From an uncultured Rhizobiaceae group bacterium (GTDB taxonomy: Bacteria; Pseudomonadota; Alphaproteobacteria; Rhizobiales; Rhizobiaceae): DNA of 5,672 nt. Below are positions 1-5,086 of this stretch, piece after piece. Each line of letters opens with the position of its first letter. The first letter of the stretch is position 1. The DNA lies in contig CAJQOR010000449.1 of NCBI GenBank assembly GCA_905479965.1, forward strand, positions 1-5,672. The letters run 5' to 3'. The notes under the pieces were generated by a model. The model saw only the letters and a list, made by a program, of their open reading frames with translations. It had not been told where the DNA came from and made no database searches. The position numbers were made by a program, and so were the translations under genes.

Positions 1-28
1 CGATGTATTTTGCTGCTTCTGCTTCCAT
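1..28 (-). CDS. atpE: ATP synthase F0 subunit c, N-terminal fragment
   Basis: This is the first nine codons of the proteolipid c subunit, which forms the proton-driven rotor ring of F0 in the inner membrane; the gene continues beyond the left edge. The visible residues MEAEAAKYI match the usual N-terminus of alphaproteobacterial AtpE. An AAGGAG ribosome site (36-41 on the minus strand) lies 7 nt before the ATG, the strongest Shine-Dalgarno of the three atp genes here, which fits the need for many c copies per complex. It follows atpB after a 75-nt spacer in the order atpI-atpB-atpE, as expected for the alphaproteobacterial F0 operon. The ion-binding carboxylate lies outside the window and cannot be checked. 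The identification rests on nine residues plus context. Confidence 0.85.
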
Positions 29-35
29 AATTAAA

Positions 36-41
36 CTCCTT
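36..41 (-). promoter_or_regulatory. Strong ribosome binding site of atpE
   Basis: Read on the minus strand this is AAGGAG, 7 nt before the atpE ATG at 28. The preceding 20 or so bases are AT-rich and look unstructured. Together they predict efficient initiation, consistent with the c subunit being needed in far higher copy number than AtpB. Confidence 0.75.
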
Positions 42-73
42 AGAATTATGATTTCATATCTAACTTTTTCAAA

Positions 74-88
74 CGAGCGACATGCTCG
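74..88 (-). promoter_or_regulatory. Hairpin in the atpB-atpE spacer
   Basis: CGAGC (74-78) and GCTCG (84-88) form a perfect 5-bp stem with a 5-nt loop, lying between the atpB stop (104-106) and the atpE ribosome site. On the transcript it is followed by TTTGAAAAAG rather than a clean U-run, so it does not look like a terminator. By inference it may be an RNA-processing or stability element that favours atpE, but nothing in the sequence proves function. Confidence 0.4.
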
Positions 89-103
89 CCTGCAACTTTT
101 AAC

Positions 104-853
104 CTAGTGACCTGGATGCAAGGCATCGTTGAGGTACATACATGTTAGTACCGCAAAGACGTAAGCCTGCAAGAAAGCTACGAGGAATTCCAAACCTGTG
201 AGCGCAACTGTCATCAACAATGGCAATGCAGCTCCCATAAACCCGAGCGCACCCTGTGCACCCATGGCAACGATAAATCCGGCAAATACTTTAAGTGTGA
301 TGTGGCCTGCCAACATGTTCGCAAATAAACGAACAGAAAGGCTGATTGGACGTGAAAGGAATGAAATAACTTCAATCATGACAACCAATGGCATCAATAC
401 GCCGGGAATGCCCGAGGGCACGAATAACTTTAAGAAACCTAAGCCATGTTTCATCACGCCGTAGACAACGACCGTACCGATAACGAGCATTGCAAGCGCA
501 AATGTTACAATTATGTGGCTCGTTACAGTGAAGAAATATGGGAACATGCCAAGCAAGTTGGCAATAAGAATGAACATGAAGAGTGAGAAGACAAGTGGGA
601 AGAAGCGCATACCTTGCGATCCTGCACCATCTCGGAGCATTGAAGCAACAAACTCATAGGCCATTTCAGAAATCGACTGCAGGCGCGTTGGGATCAACCC
701 ACGATTTGCAGTTGTCGACATCAAGAAACCAGCTGCAACGACTGCGGTCGCGACCATAAACAACGAAGAGTTGGTGAAGGAAAAATCCAAGCCACCAATC
801 TCAATTGGAACGAGTTTTGAAAGCTGGAACTGGCTGATAGGATCGTTAGCCAC
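104..853 (-). CDS. atpB: ATP synthase F0 subunit a
   Basis: This is subunit a, the stator membrane protein whose two half-channels carry protons to and from the c-ring. The 249-aa length is normal for the family. The N-terminus (MANDPISQF, then VPIEIGG) is typical of rhizobial AtpB. Several hydrophobic helices are clear, at about residues 29-45, 84-110, 113-134, 150-170 and 185-240. The signature block at 161-190 ([17 protein letters not shown] and following) carries the essential arginine R175, the equivalent of E. coli R210, and Q229 matches Q252. H184 and E222 sit where E. coli has E219 and H245, the swapped pair also known from mitochondrial subunit a. The start is GTG at 853; AGGAG (863-867) lies 9 nt upstream on the minus strand and supports it. 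The gene lies 59 nt after atpI and 75 nt before atpE, in one operon. Confidence 0.98.
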   Translation of the reverse strand: MANDPISQFQLSKLVPIEIGGLDFSFTNSSLFMVATAVVAAGFLMSTTANRGLIPTRLQSISEMAYEFVASMLRDGAGSQGMRFFPLVFSLFMFILIANLLGMFPYFFTVTSHIIVTFALAMLVIGTVVVYGVMKHGLGFLKLFVPSGIPGVLMPLVVMIEVISFLSRPISLSVRLFANMLAGHITLKVFAGFIVAMGAQGALGFMGAALPLLMTVALTGLEFLVAFLQAYVFAVLTCMYLNDALHPGH

Positions 854-862
854 GTTGTTTCT

Positions 863-867
863 CTCCT
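863..867 (-). promoter_or_regulatory. Ribosome binding site for the GTG start of atpB
   Basis: AGGAG on the minus strand lies 9 nt before the GTG at 853. No ATG nearby would keep the conserved MANDP N-terminus, so this site decides the GTG start. Confidence 0.75.
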
Positions 868-872
868 AAATT

Positions 873-888
873 TCCGGCACAAACCGGA
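873..888 (-). promoter_or_regulatory. Hairpin in the atpI-atpB spacer
   Basis: TCCGG (873-877) and CCGGA (884-888) form a perfect 5-bp stem with a 6-nt loop. It sits just upstream of the atpB ribosome site, and AATTT separates them. No T-run follows, so it is not a terminator. It is similar in size and placement to the hairpin before atpE, which makes a shared role in mRNA stability or spacing possible. Confidence 0.4.
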
Positions 889-912
889 CTAAACACATAC
901 CCAAAAAGGGTT

Positions 913-1233
913 CTAATCTTCTTTTGATGAATAACCAACTTTTGGCTTTTCCACCGCGCCCACTGAGCGTAAAACATTTAACACACCTGCAACAAAACCT
1001 AGCAGAAGGAAAATAATCATTCCCCATGGCGCGGTCTGCGCATACGTGTCGAGCACATAGCCTATGATAGCACCGACAAAAACAGCTGCGATAAATTCGC
1101 TGGAGAGCTTAATAGCAAGGGCATATCCCTTACGATCTCCACCTTCATCGCCTGCCTTGTCTTCATCTTCCTTTCGCTTGGAGGCTAACTTTGCTTCCAG
1201 CTCTTGGCGACGGGTCTCAAGACTATCTACCAT
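913..1233 (-). CDS. atpI: ATP synthase assembly protein AtpI
   Basis: This is the small accessory membrane protein encoded first in many atp operons, thought to help assemble the c-ring. The 106-aa length fits the alphaproteobacterial AtpI family. It has a charged, probably coiled-coil N-terminus (residues 4-34, rich in E, K, R and D) and two hydrophobic helices, at about 46-63 (FIAAVFVGAIIGYVLD) and 70-91 (WGMIIFLLLGFVAGVLNV). The glycine-rich first helix and the FLLLGFVAGVLNV block are typical of the family. The ATG at 1233 has a GAGG four nt upstream, rather close, so initiation may be modest. It is the first gene after the promoter at 1360-1389, with a leader of about 120 nt. The call is firm because of the motifs and the atpB/atpE context. 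Confidence 0.93.
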   Translation of the reverse strand: MVDSLETRRQELEAKLASKRKEDEDKAGDEGGDRKGYALAIKLSSEFIAAVFVGAIIGYVLDTYAQTAPWGMIIFLLLGFVAGVLNVLRSVGAVEKPKVGYSSKED

Positions 1234-1328
1234 ACATCCTCACATTGGCTTTCAGTTATGACATAAAGTCTTTCACTAAAATAGCGCCGAATTTGCATCA
1301 ACTTGGCGCCCTTTTAACATACCAAAAG

Positions 1329-1343
1329 CAGCCCGCAAGGCTG
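1329..1343 (-). promoter_or_regulatory. Hairpin in the atpI leader (possible weak terminator or attenuator)
   Basis: CAGCC (1329-1333) and GGCTG (1339-1343) form a GC-rich 5-bp stem with a 5-nt loop. On the minus strand CTTTTGG follows, a short T-run typical of a weak intrinsic terminator. It lies about 10 nt inside the transcript predicted from the promoter at 1360-1389. It could therefore be a leader attenuator, a 5' stabilising hairpin, or a back-up terminator for transcripts from the hydrolase gene. On the plus strand the stem extends to 8 bp with a G-U pair, but no plus-strand gene precedes it. Confidence 0.4.
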
Positions 1344-1359
1344 TTTGTAATTTGCGCGC

Positions 1360-1389
1360 AACATAGTTTTACATTGTAGGATAGTCAAG
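1360..1389 (-). promoter_or_regulatory. Probable housekeeping promoter of the atp operon
   Basis: On the minus strand CTTGAC (1384-1389) is followed after 17 nt by CTATGT (1361-1366); in E. coli framing this is TTGACT (1383-1388), 17 nt, then TATGTT (1360-1365). It matches the alphaproteobacterial sigma-70 pattern CTTGAC-N17-CTATAT closely. The predicted transcription start is near 1353, giving a leader of about 120 nt before atpI. It lies downstream of the hydrolase terminator, which is where an independent atp promoter should be. The assignment is by eye, not by mapping. Confidence 0.6.
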
Positions 1390-1403
1390 CAGTAGATTAG
1401 GGT

Positions 1404-1422
1404 AGTAATTGAACTAATTACT
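1404..1422. repeat. AT-rich inverted repeat upstream of the atp promoter
   Basis: AGTAATT (1404-1410) and AATTACT (1416-1422) are a perfect 7-bp inverted repeat around the 5-nt centre GAACT. The repeat begins about 15 bp upstream of the -35 element of the atp promoter, a position suited to an activator site or an UP-like element. It is too AT-rich to be a convincing RNA hairpin. No regulator can be named from the sequence. Confidence 0.4.
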
Positions 1423-1463
1423 CTATTAATTTCAATAACTTACAGCATCTAGAGGCGATTCAC

Positions 1464-1515
1464 AAAAAAATGCTGCGTAAACTTTTGCCAATTGCGACAG
1501 TGTTACACAGCATTT
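1464..1515 (-). terminator. Intrinsic terminator of the cell wall hydrolase gene
   Basis: Read on the minus strand, the arm at 1515-1503 (AAATGCTGTGTAA) pairs with the arm at 1480-1468 (TTACGCAGCATTT), giving a 13-bp stem with a single G-U pair and a 22-nt loop. A run of seven T (1470-1464) closes it, partly shared with the stem base. The hairpin begins 22 nt after the hydrolase stop codon, in the right place and orientation, and separates that gene from the atp promoter. The loop is longer than usual for a terminator; the stem and T-run are otherwise good. Confidence 0.7.
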
Positions 1516-1537
1516 ACAGCGATTTTAAGGCTGAATA

Positions 1538-2719
1538 TCAGCTCCAGCCACCATTATGAGTGACATAAAAGATGTGCAAACCGATTCGACCCACCCGGCG
1601 CATTTTCTTTGCCCAGCGAGGGCGTACATAAGTTGCGTGATAATGGGTTGAGGAACCAACTTGCTTAAACCAGATTTTGCCAGCAGTTGTTGCCAGCGCA
1701 ATTTCTTCCGCAATATTCCATGCTTTTGGTGATCTTACCCGATCACGGATGCCATCACATGCAAAAGAGAACTGACAACGATTACGCCAAGTTTTGTTTT
1801 GATAGACAACACCACAAATTGTGTTTGGATAAGTAGGATTGCGAACGCGATTTAAAATCACTTGTGCAACAGCTGCTTGACCAGATAGTTTCTCACCACG
1901 GGCTTCGAAATAAATGCCAACAGCCAAACAACGCTGTTGTTTGGCAGAAAATGCTGCGGGTGGAAGTGGGTCATCAGCCCAGGCGTGATCACCTTTTTCA
2001 ATTGGCGGAATAAAGCGTCCACGTTTTGGACCGTCATTTAAAACAGATGCAAATGGAGATTGCTTGGCATAGTCTTTTTGTGGCGGCGCATATGCGGTCG
2101 CTAAGATGTCTGGGTTGTCATTTGTGATCAGACTAGCAAGCATTGTTGGCACTTGCGCGGAAATCTGAGGCTTGTCCTGTTTTTTGTAAAATACAGAAGC
2201 GACCTGTAGTTCTTTGCCCTCAATATCCTGTTTTTTGAAAACCATCGCTACGTCATCGGATGACTTTGGAATTTCGAGTGAGCTTTGTTTGCCTGTAATT
2301 GAACCAGCCGAGAAATTTTTTGGTGGCTGTGATGGTGCAACAGCAATGACACGGCCTTTTTTTAGATGGCGTGTAATGCGATCTTCATCTGGTGTGAGTT
2401 CTTTGCCGCCGATTTTAGCATCAAACGCAATGGTTTCGCCATTTCCAAGGTCCAGACCCGCGCTTGCAGCGACAGATCCAGTTAAAATTGGATCAGCAAA
2501 GGCCATTTGCGCTTTCTCAATCGAACCTGCAGGTGCAGTTGTAATATGCATACGCCAGCGATCATCTTGATTTCCAAGGCTACTCAAAAGAGCTGCTGTA
2601 TCTGAATGGGCAACAATGGTGGGGGTAAACATGAACCCGGCAACGCCGAATATAAAAGGCGCGGTTATTCCGCTTAGACGCGCCAGAACAGGGCGAGCCT
2701 TAGAACTCTTATTACGCAC
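1538..2719 (-). CDS. Secreted SleB/CwlJ-family cell wall hydrolase
   Basis: This is a predicted peptidoglycan hydrolase of the SleB/CwlJ (Hydrolase_2) family, acting in the periplasm. From the GTG at 2719 it has 393 aa. Residues 1-37 form a basic n-region (RNKSSKARPVLAR) followed by a hydrophobic stretch (about 16-35) ending near AHS, so a signal peptide or membrane anchor. Residues 40-260 are a polar, low-conservation region with no domain I recognise. The catalytic domain is the last 130 residues: FEARGE (Glu272 is the likely catalytic residue by analogy with SleB), AAVAQVILNRV, NTICGVVYQ, CQFSFACDG (315-323) and THYHATYV (358-365). An ATG at 2770 would add 17 residues but has only a weak AAGG 10 nt upstream; the GTG has GGAG 7 nt upstream and starts right at the basic region. 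In this organism it more likely remodels the wall during growth than acts on spores, which is inferred. Confidence 0.92.
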   Translation of the reverse strand: MRNKSSKARPVLARLSGITAPFIFGVAGFMFTPTIVAHSDTAALLSSLGNQDDRWRMHITTAPAGSIEKAQMAFADPILTGSVAASAGLDLGNGETIAFDAKIGGKELTPDEDRITRHLKKGRVIAVAPSQPPKNFSAGSITGKQSSLEIPKSSDDVAMVFKKQDIEGKELQVASVFYKKQDKPQISAQVPTMLASLITNDNPDILATAYAPPQKDYAKQSPFASVLNDGPKRGRFIPPIEKGDHAWADDPLPPAAFSAKQQRCLAVGIYFEARGEKLSGQAAVAQVILNRVRNPTYPNTICGVVYQNKTWRNRCQFSFACDGIRDRVRSPKAWNIAEEIALATTAGKIWFKQVGSSTHYHATYVRPRWAKKMRRVGRIGLHIFYVTHNGGWS

Positions 2720-2726
2720 AAAACTA

Positions 2727-2730
2727 CTCC
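2727..2730 (-). promoter_or_regulatory. Ribosome binding site favouring the GTG start of the hydrolase
   Basis: GGAG on the minus strand lies 7 nt before the in-frame GTG at 2717-2719. The longer reading from the ATG at 2770 adds MITASIVPSNSFCWSSF ahead of the basic signal region and has only a weak AAGG. This favours the shorter protein, though the ATG is not excluded. Confidence 0.55.
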
Positions 2731-2770
2731 AACAAAAACTATTACTCGGTACAATACTAGCTGTGATCAT

Positions 2771-3027
2771 AACTCGTTAACCTTGATGAAGAGTTAATAT
2801 AGATTTGCGCCTCCCGTACCTCTCTTTCATACCAATATTTGTGGCTAAAAAGAGATCAGGCGACAAAATCCACACAAACGATGGGTTTATTGATGATTGT
2901 TACGAAGAAAATCAACAAATCAGCTGAATTTGAGGTCGATTGAAGGAAAAATTAGACCAATTGTTCAAAATTAATTGCGAAAAAGCGTTGAAAAGCGCAA
3001 GGGTAGTTCAGGAGACTTCTTCTCTTC
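2771..3027. other. Divergent AT-rich intergenic region without a supported gene
   Basis: This stretch separates the minus-strand hydrolase gene from the plus-strand transporter operon and must hold both promoters. I could not pick a convincing -35/-10 pair on either strand. Weak candidates are TATATT on the minus strand near 2796-2801 with no good -35, and TTGAGG-N17-TAGACC on the plus strand starting near 2930. It also has an AT-rich imperfect inverted repeat (TGATTGTT at 2894-2901 and AACAAATCA at 2914-2922) and a short AACTC/GAGTT repeat (2771-2775 and 2791-2795). No RNA gene or riboswitch is recognisable. Confidence 0.5.
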
Positions 3028-3042
3028 AAGGACGCGACAATT
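3028..3042 (+). promoter_or_regulatory. Ribosome binding site placed before an in-frame ATT (possible rare start)
   Basis: AAGGA (3028-3032) is followed after 7 nt by ATT (3040-3042), in frame with the EamA transporter that is otherwise started at 3127. The in-frame sequence from 3043 reads SNTDIKASSAQLK and on into HGLLFMASG without a stop, the kind of short polar tail expected before the first helix. There is no ATG, GTG or TTG in frame between the upstream stop (TAG, 3004-3006) and 3127. Either AUU serves as start codon, as in infC, or an ATG was lost by mutation or sequencing error. Confidence 0.5.
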
Positions 3043-3126
3043 TCTAACACCGACATAAAAGCATCCAGTGCCCAACTAAAAACGCCAATTCAACATGGTG
3101 ACAGAGCAGTAAATCCAATTCACGGT

Positions 3127-3969
3127 TTGCTATTTATGGCCAGCGGTATGTTTTTGTTTTCCATGGTGGATGCAATTGCAAAATTTTTAACCGATGATTT
3201 CCATCCCATTCAAATAATGTGGTCACGACAAACAGGTCTTGTAATCGGCGTATTGGTAATCGTGGTCTTTAAAGGTTTTTCGATTTTTAAAACATCCCGT
3301 CCGGGATTACAGATTACGCGCGGGATTGCCGCTGCAGGTTCTGGCACAGCCTTCATATTTGCTGTTGTCTACGTGCCGTTGGCAGACGCTGTCGCTGTCA
3401 GCTTTATCGCGCCATTTTTGGTCACCGTAATGGGCGTTGTATTCTTACATGAAAAAGTGGGTATCCGCCGTTGGACCGCGATTTCGATCGGCTTTCTAGC
3501 GACACTTATTGTGATCAGGCCGGGATTAGGCGTTGTCCATCCTGCCGTATTTCTGGTGGTTCTGGCTGCATCTCTCTTTGCAGTTCGGCAAATTCTATCG
3601 CGCGCATTGATCAATGATAGCGTGACAACAACTGTCGCATATACAGCTCTTGTGAGCGGCGCCTTTTTAACCATCCCCCTTCCCTTTGTTTGGCAAACGC
3701 CCTCTTGGGGGATTGATATTGTTTTGCTTGTGGCGTTGGCCGTTTTGGCAGGTATTGCTGAAATATGCGTGATAAAGGCTTTATCCATGACCCAAGCCGT
3801 GGTGCTTGCGCCAGTGCATTACACACTCATAATATGGAGCACGTTTTATGGCTTTTATATTTTTGGGGATTTTCCAGACATGTGGACATGGATTGGTGCC
3901 ATTATTATTGCGCTATCGGGTATATACACTGTTTATCGCGAACACCTGTTATCGAAACAGAAAACGTAA
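3127..3969 (+). CDS. EamA/DMT-superfamily inner-membrane transporter
   Basis: This is a drug/metabolite-superfamily transporter with ten predicted helices made of two EamA repeats (about residues 1-132 and 138-272, counted from the TTG at 3127). First-repeat hallmarks are FSMVDAIAKFL (11-21), MWSRQTG (31-37), the helix LADAVAVSFIAPFLV (85-99), the closing LHEK (107-110) and the IRPG end (130-133). The second repeat carries AEICVIKALSMTQAVVLAPVHY (211-232). It resembles the branch that includes the rickettsial S-adenosylmethionine transporter, but the substrate cannot be read from sequence. The start is uncertain: TTG 3127 and ATG 3136 have no ribosome site and would begin inside the first helix, whereas translation from ATT 3040 would give 309 aa with a normal polar tail. 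It is the first gene of a four-gene operon, 21 nt before the HAD gene. Confidence 0.9.
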   Translation: MLFMASGMFLFSMVDAIAKFLTDDFHPIQIMWSRQTGLVIGVLVIVVFKGFSIFKTSRPGLQITRGIAAAGSGTAFIFAVVYVPLADAVAVSFIAPFLVTVMGVVFLHEKVGIRRWTAISIGFLATLIVIRPGLGVVHPAVFLVVLAASLFAVRQILSRALINDSVTTTVAYTALVSGAFLTIPLPFVWQTPSWGIDIVLLVALAVLAGIAEICVIKALSMTQAVVLAPVHYTLIIWSTFYGFYIFGDFPDMWTWIGAIIIALSGIYTVYREHLLSKQKT

Positions 3970-3990
3970 ATCCATAGAGAGTTCTCAATT

Positions 3991-4644
3991 ATGATAAAAA
4001 CACCAAAGCTTGTGATCTTTGATTGTGATGGCGTTCTGGTTGATAGTGTCCTGGCCCATAGCGAAGTTATGTCTGAGAACTTTGCTCGGTACGGTTTGCA
4101 TATGTCACCAATTGAAGTGCGTGATGTTTTGGGCGCGGGCAAGATGTCTGAAATTGGGGAAGCAGCTAAAAAATTAGGTGCGCAACTACCAGAGCATTGG
4201 CTTGATGAAATTTATACAGAAATATTTGACCGGTTGCGCGAAGGTGTTGCACTTATTCCGCACATTAAGGATGTGGTTGGAAAAGTTGTCACTGCAAATA
4301 TTCCGATCTGTGTTGCATCCAATGGCAGTGTTGAGAAAATGAAAATTATGCTGGGGTCTAGCGGTATCCTCGAGTTTTTCGACGGCGCGATATTTTCAGC
4401 CCATGACGTGAAATCATGGAAACCAGAACCGGGATTGTTCCTGCATGCAGTGGATAAGATGAACGTTCATGCAACAGATTGTATTGTGATTGAGGATAGC
4501 CCAACGGGAGCTGATGCTGCAAAACGCGCAGGCATTGCATGCCTTGGGTTTGCTGCGGAGACAAATCCATCGGAGTTGACTGCATTCGGAGCCCACGCTT
4601 TTGATGATATGCGCGACGTTCCAAAGCTTATTGGTATTGAATAA
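3991..4644 (+). CDS. HAD-family phosphatase, YieH/beta-phosphoglucomutase-like
   Basis: This is a cytoplasmic HAD subfamily IA hydrolase, probably a small-molecule phosphatase. All four HAD motifs are present in 217 aa: motif I DCDGVLVDS with nucleophile D11 and acid/base D13; motif II SNG with S110; motif III K144 in KPEPGLF; motif IV EDS (168-170) followed by PTGADAA. A helical cap lies at about residues 19-90. The stretch ICVASNGSVEKM through SWKPEPGLFLHAVDKMNV resembles E. coli YieH (6-phosphogluconate phosphatase) more than phosphoglycolate phosphatase, judged from memory. The substrate is unknown, since cap specificity is not readable. The ATG has a weak AGAGAG (3976-3981) nine nt upstream. 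The gene follows the EamA gene by 21 nt and precedes yqaA by 2 nt, so it is co-transcribed. Confidence 0.92.
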   Translation: MIKTPKLVIFDCDGVLVDSVLAHSEVMSENFARYGLHMSPIEVRDVLGAGKMSEIGEAAKKLGAQLPEHWLDEIYTEIFDRLREGVALIPHIKDVVGKVVTANIPICVASNGSVEKMKIMLGSSGILEFFDGAIFSAHDVKSWKPEPGLFLHAVDKMNVHATDCIVIEDSPTGADAAKRAGIACLGFAAETNPSELTAFGAHAFDDMRDVPKLIGIE

Positions 4645-4650
4645 GCATGG
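4621..4650 (+). promoter_or_regulatory. Hairpin masking the yqaA start, spanning the HAD stop
   Basis: GCTTATT (4626-4632) pairs perfectly with AATAAGC (4640-4646), a 7-bp stem with a 7-nt loop; CCA (4621-4623) can further pair with TGG (4648-4650) across a small internal loop. The TAA of the HAD gene (4642-4644) lies in the 3' arm and the yqaA ATG (4647-4649) at the stem base. With no Shine-Dalgarno for yqaA, this geometry suggests that ribosomes finishing the HAD gene open the start, which would be translational coupling. Confidence 0.5.
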
Positions 4651-5075
4651 GTGTGTATTTCGGGCTGTTCGTTTTCTCGTTGCTAGCAGCGACACTGTTG
4701 CCCGGTGGCTCTGAGATTGGTCTCGCTGCCCTGCTCACCTCTGATGAGCATTCGGTCTTGTTGCTTATCATGTTTGCGACCGTCGGCAATGTGCTTGGTT
4801 CTGTTGTGAATTGGTGCCTTGGTCGATACTTTAATCATTTTCAGGATAGGCCGTGGTATCCGATCAAACCTGATCAAATGCATCGAGCTGAAAGCTGGTA
4901 TCATAAATATGGTCGGTGGAGCCTGTTAGCTAGCTGGGTTCCAATCATCGGTGACCCCCTCACCTTAATTTCCGGTATCTTACGCGAACCACTTTTTAGT
5001 TTTCTCCTCCTAGTGACAATGGCAAAACTTGCGCGCTATCTTGTGGTCACAGTGCTCGTACTACAAATCATTTGA
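4647..5075 (+). CDS. yqaA: YqaA-family membrane protein (DedA/VTT type)
   Basis: This is a small inner-membrane protein of the YqaA branch of the DedA/VTT (SNARE-associated) superfamily. The 142-aa length equals that of E. coli YqaA as I recall it. Visible hallmarks are the re-entrant-type LLPGGSE (17-23), TVGNVLGSVVNWCLGR (45-60), the polar WYHKYGRW (84-91) and SWVPIIGDPLTLISGILR (96-113), all in family order. Hydrophobic segments are at about 3-17, 26-56, 92-112 and 116-141. Some DedA-superfamily members translocate undecaprenyl phosphate or other lipids; whether YqaA does is not known to me. The ATG comes 2 nt after the HAD stop without a ribosome site, so translation is probably coupled. 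The next gene starts 11 nt after its stop. Confidence 0.88.
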   Translation: MGVYFGLFVFSLLAATLLPGGSEIGLAALLTSDEHSVLLLIMFATVGNVLGSVVNWCLGRYFNHFQDRPWYPIKPDQMHRAESWYHKYGRWSLLASWVPIIGDPLTLISGILREPLFSFLLLVTMAKLARYLVVTVLVLQII

Positions 5076-5086
5076 ACTGGATCTTC

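Noticed and set aside
198..464. Plus-strand open frame of 88 aa opposite atpB
   Set aside because: It lies wholly antisense to the conserved atpB gene, has no family resemblance and has a composition expected of a shadow frame.
1275..1301. Alternative atp promoter TTGATG-N15-TTTAGT on the minus strand
   Set aside because: The spacer is short and the -10 is poor; the promoter at 1360-1389 is much closer to consensus with a 17-nt spacer.
2894..2922. AT-rich imperfect inverted repeat in the divergent intergenic region
   Set aside because: It has a bulge and few GC pairs and is not placed next to a recognisable promoter; it is likely chance in AT-rich DNA.
2881..2943. Small plus-strand frame of 20 codons (MGLLMIVTKKINKSAEFEVD) in the divergent intergenic region
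   Set aside because: It has no ribosome site upstream and no recognisable family; a frame this short is expected by chance. It could be reconsidered only if conserved in relatives.
3095..3112. ATG at 3095 with a five-codon frame (MVTEQ) as a start or leader peptide
   Set aside because: It is out of frame with the transporter, lacks a ribosome site and lies inside the likely N-terminal coding extension.
3369..3788. Minus-strand open frame of 139 aa opposite the first EamA gene
   Set aside because: The plus-strand frame encodes a clear EamA transporter; the antisense protein has no recognisable motif.
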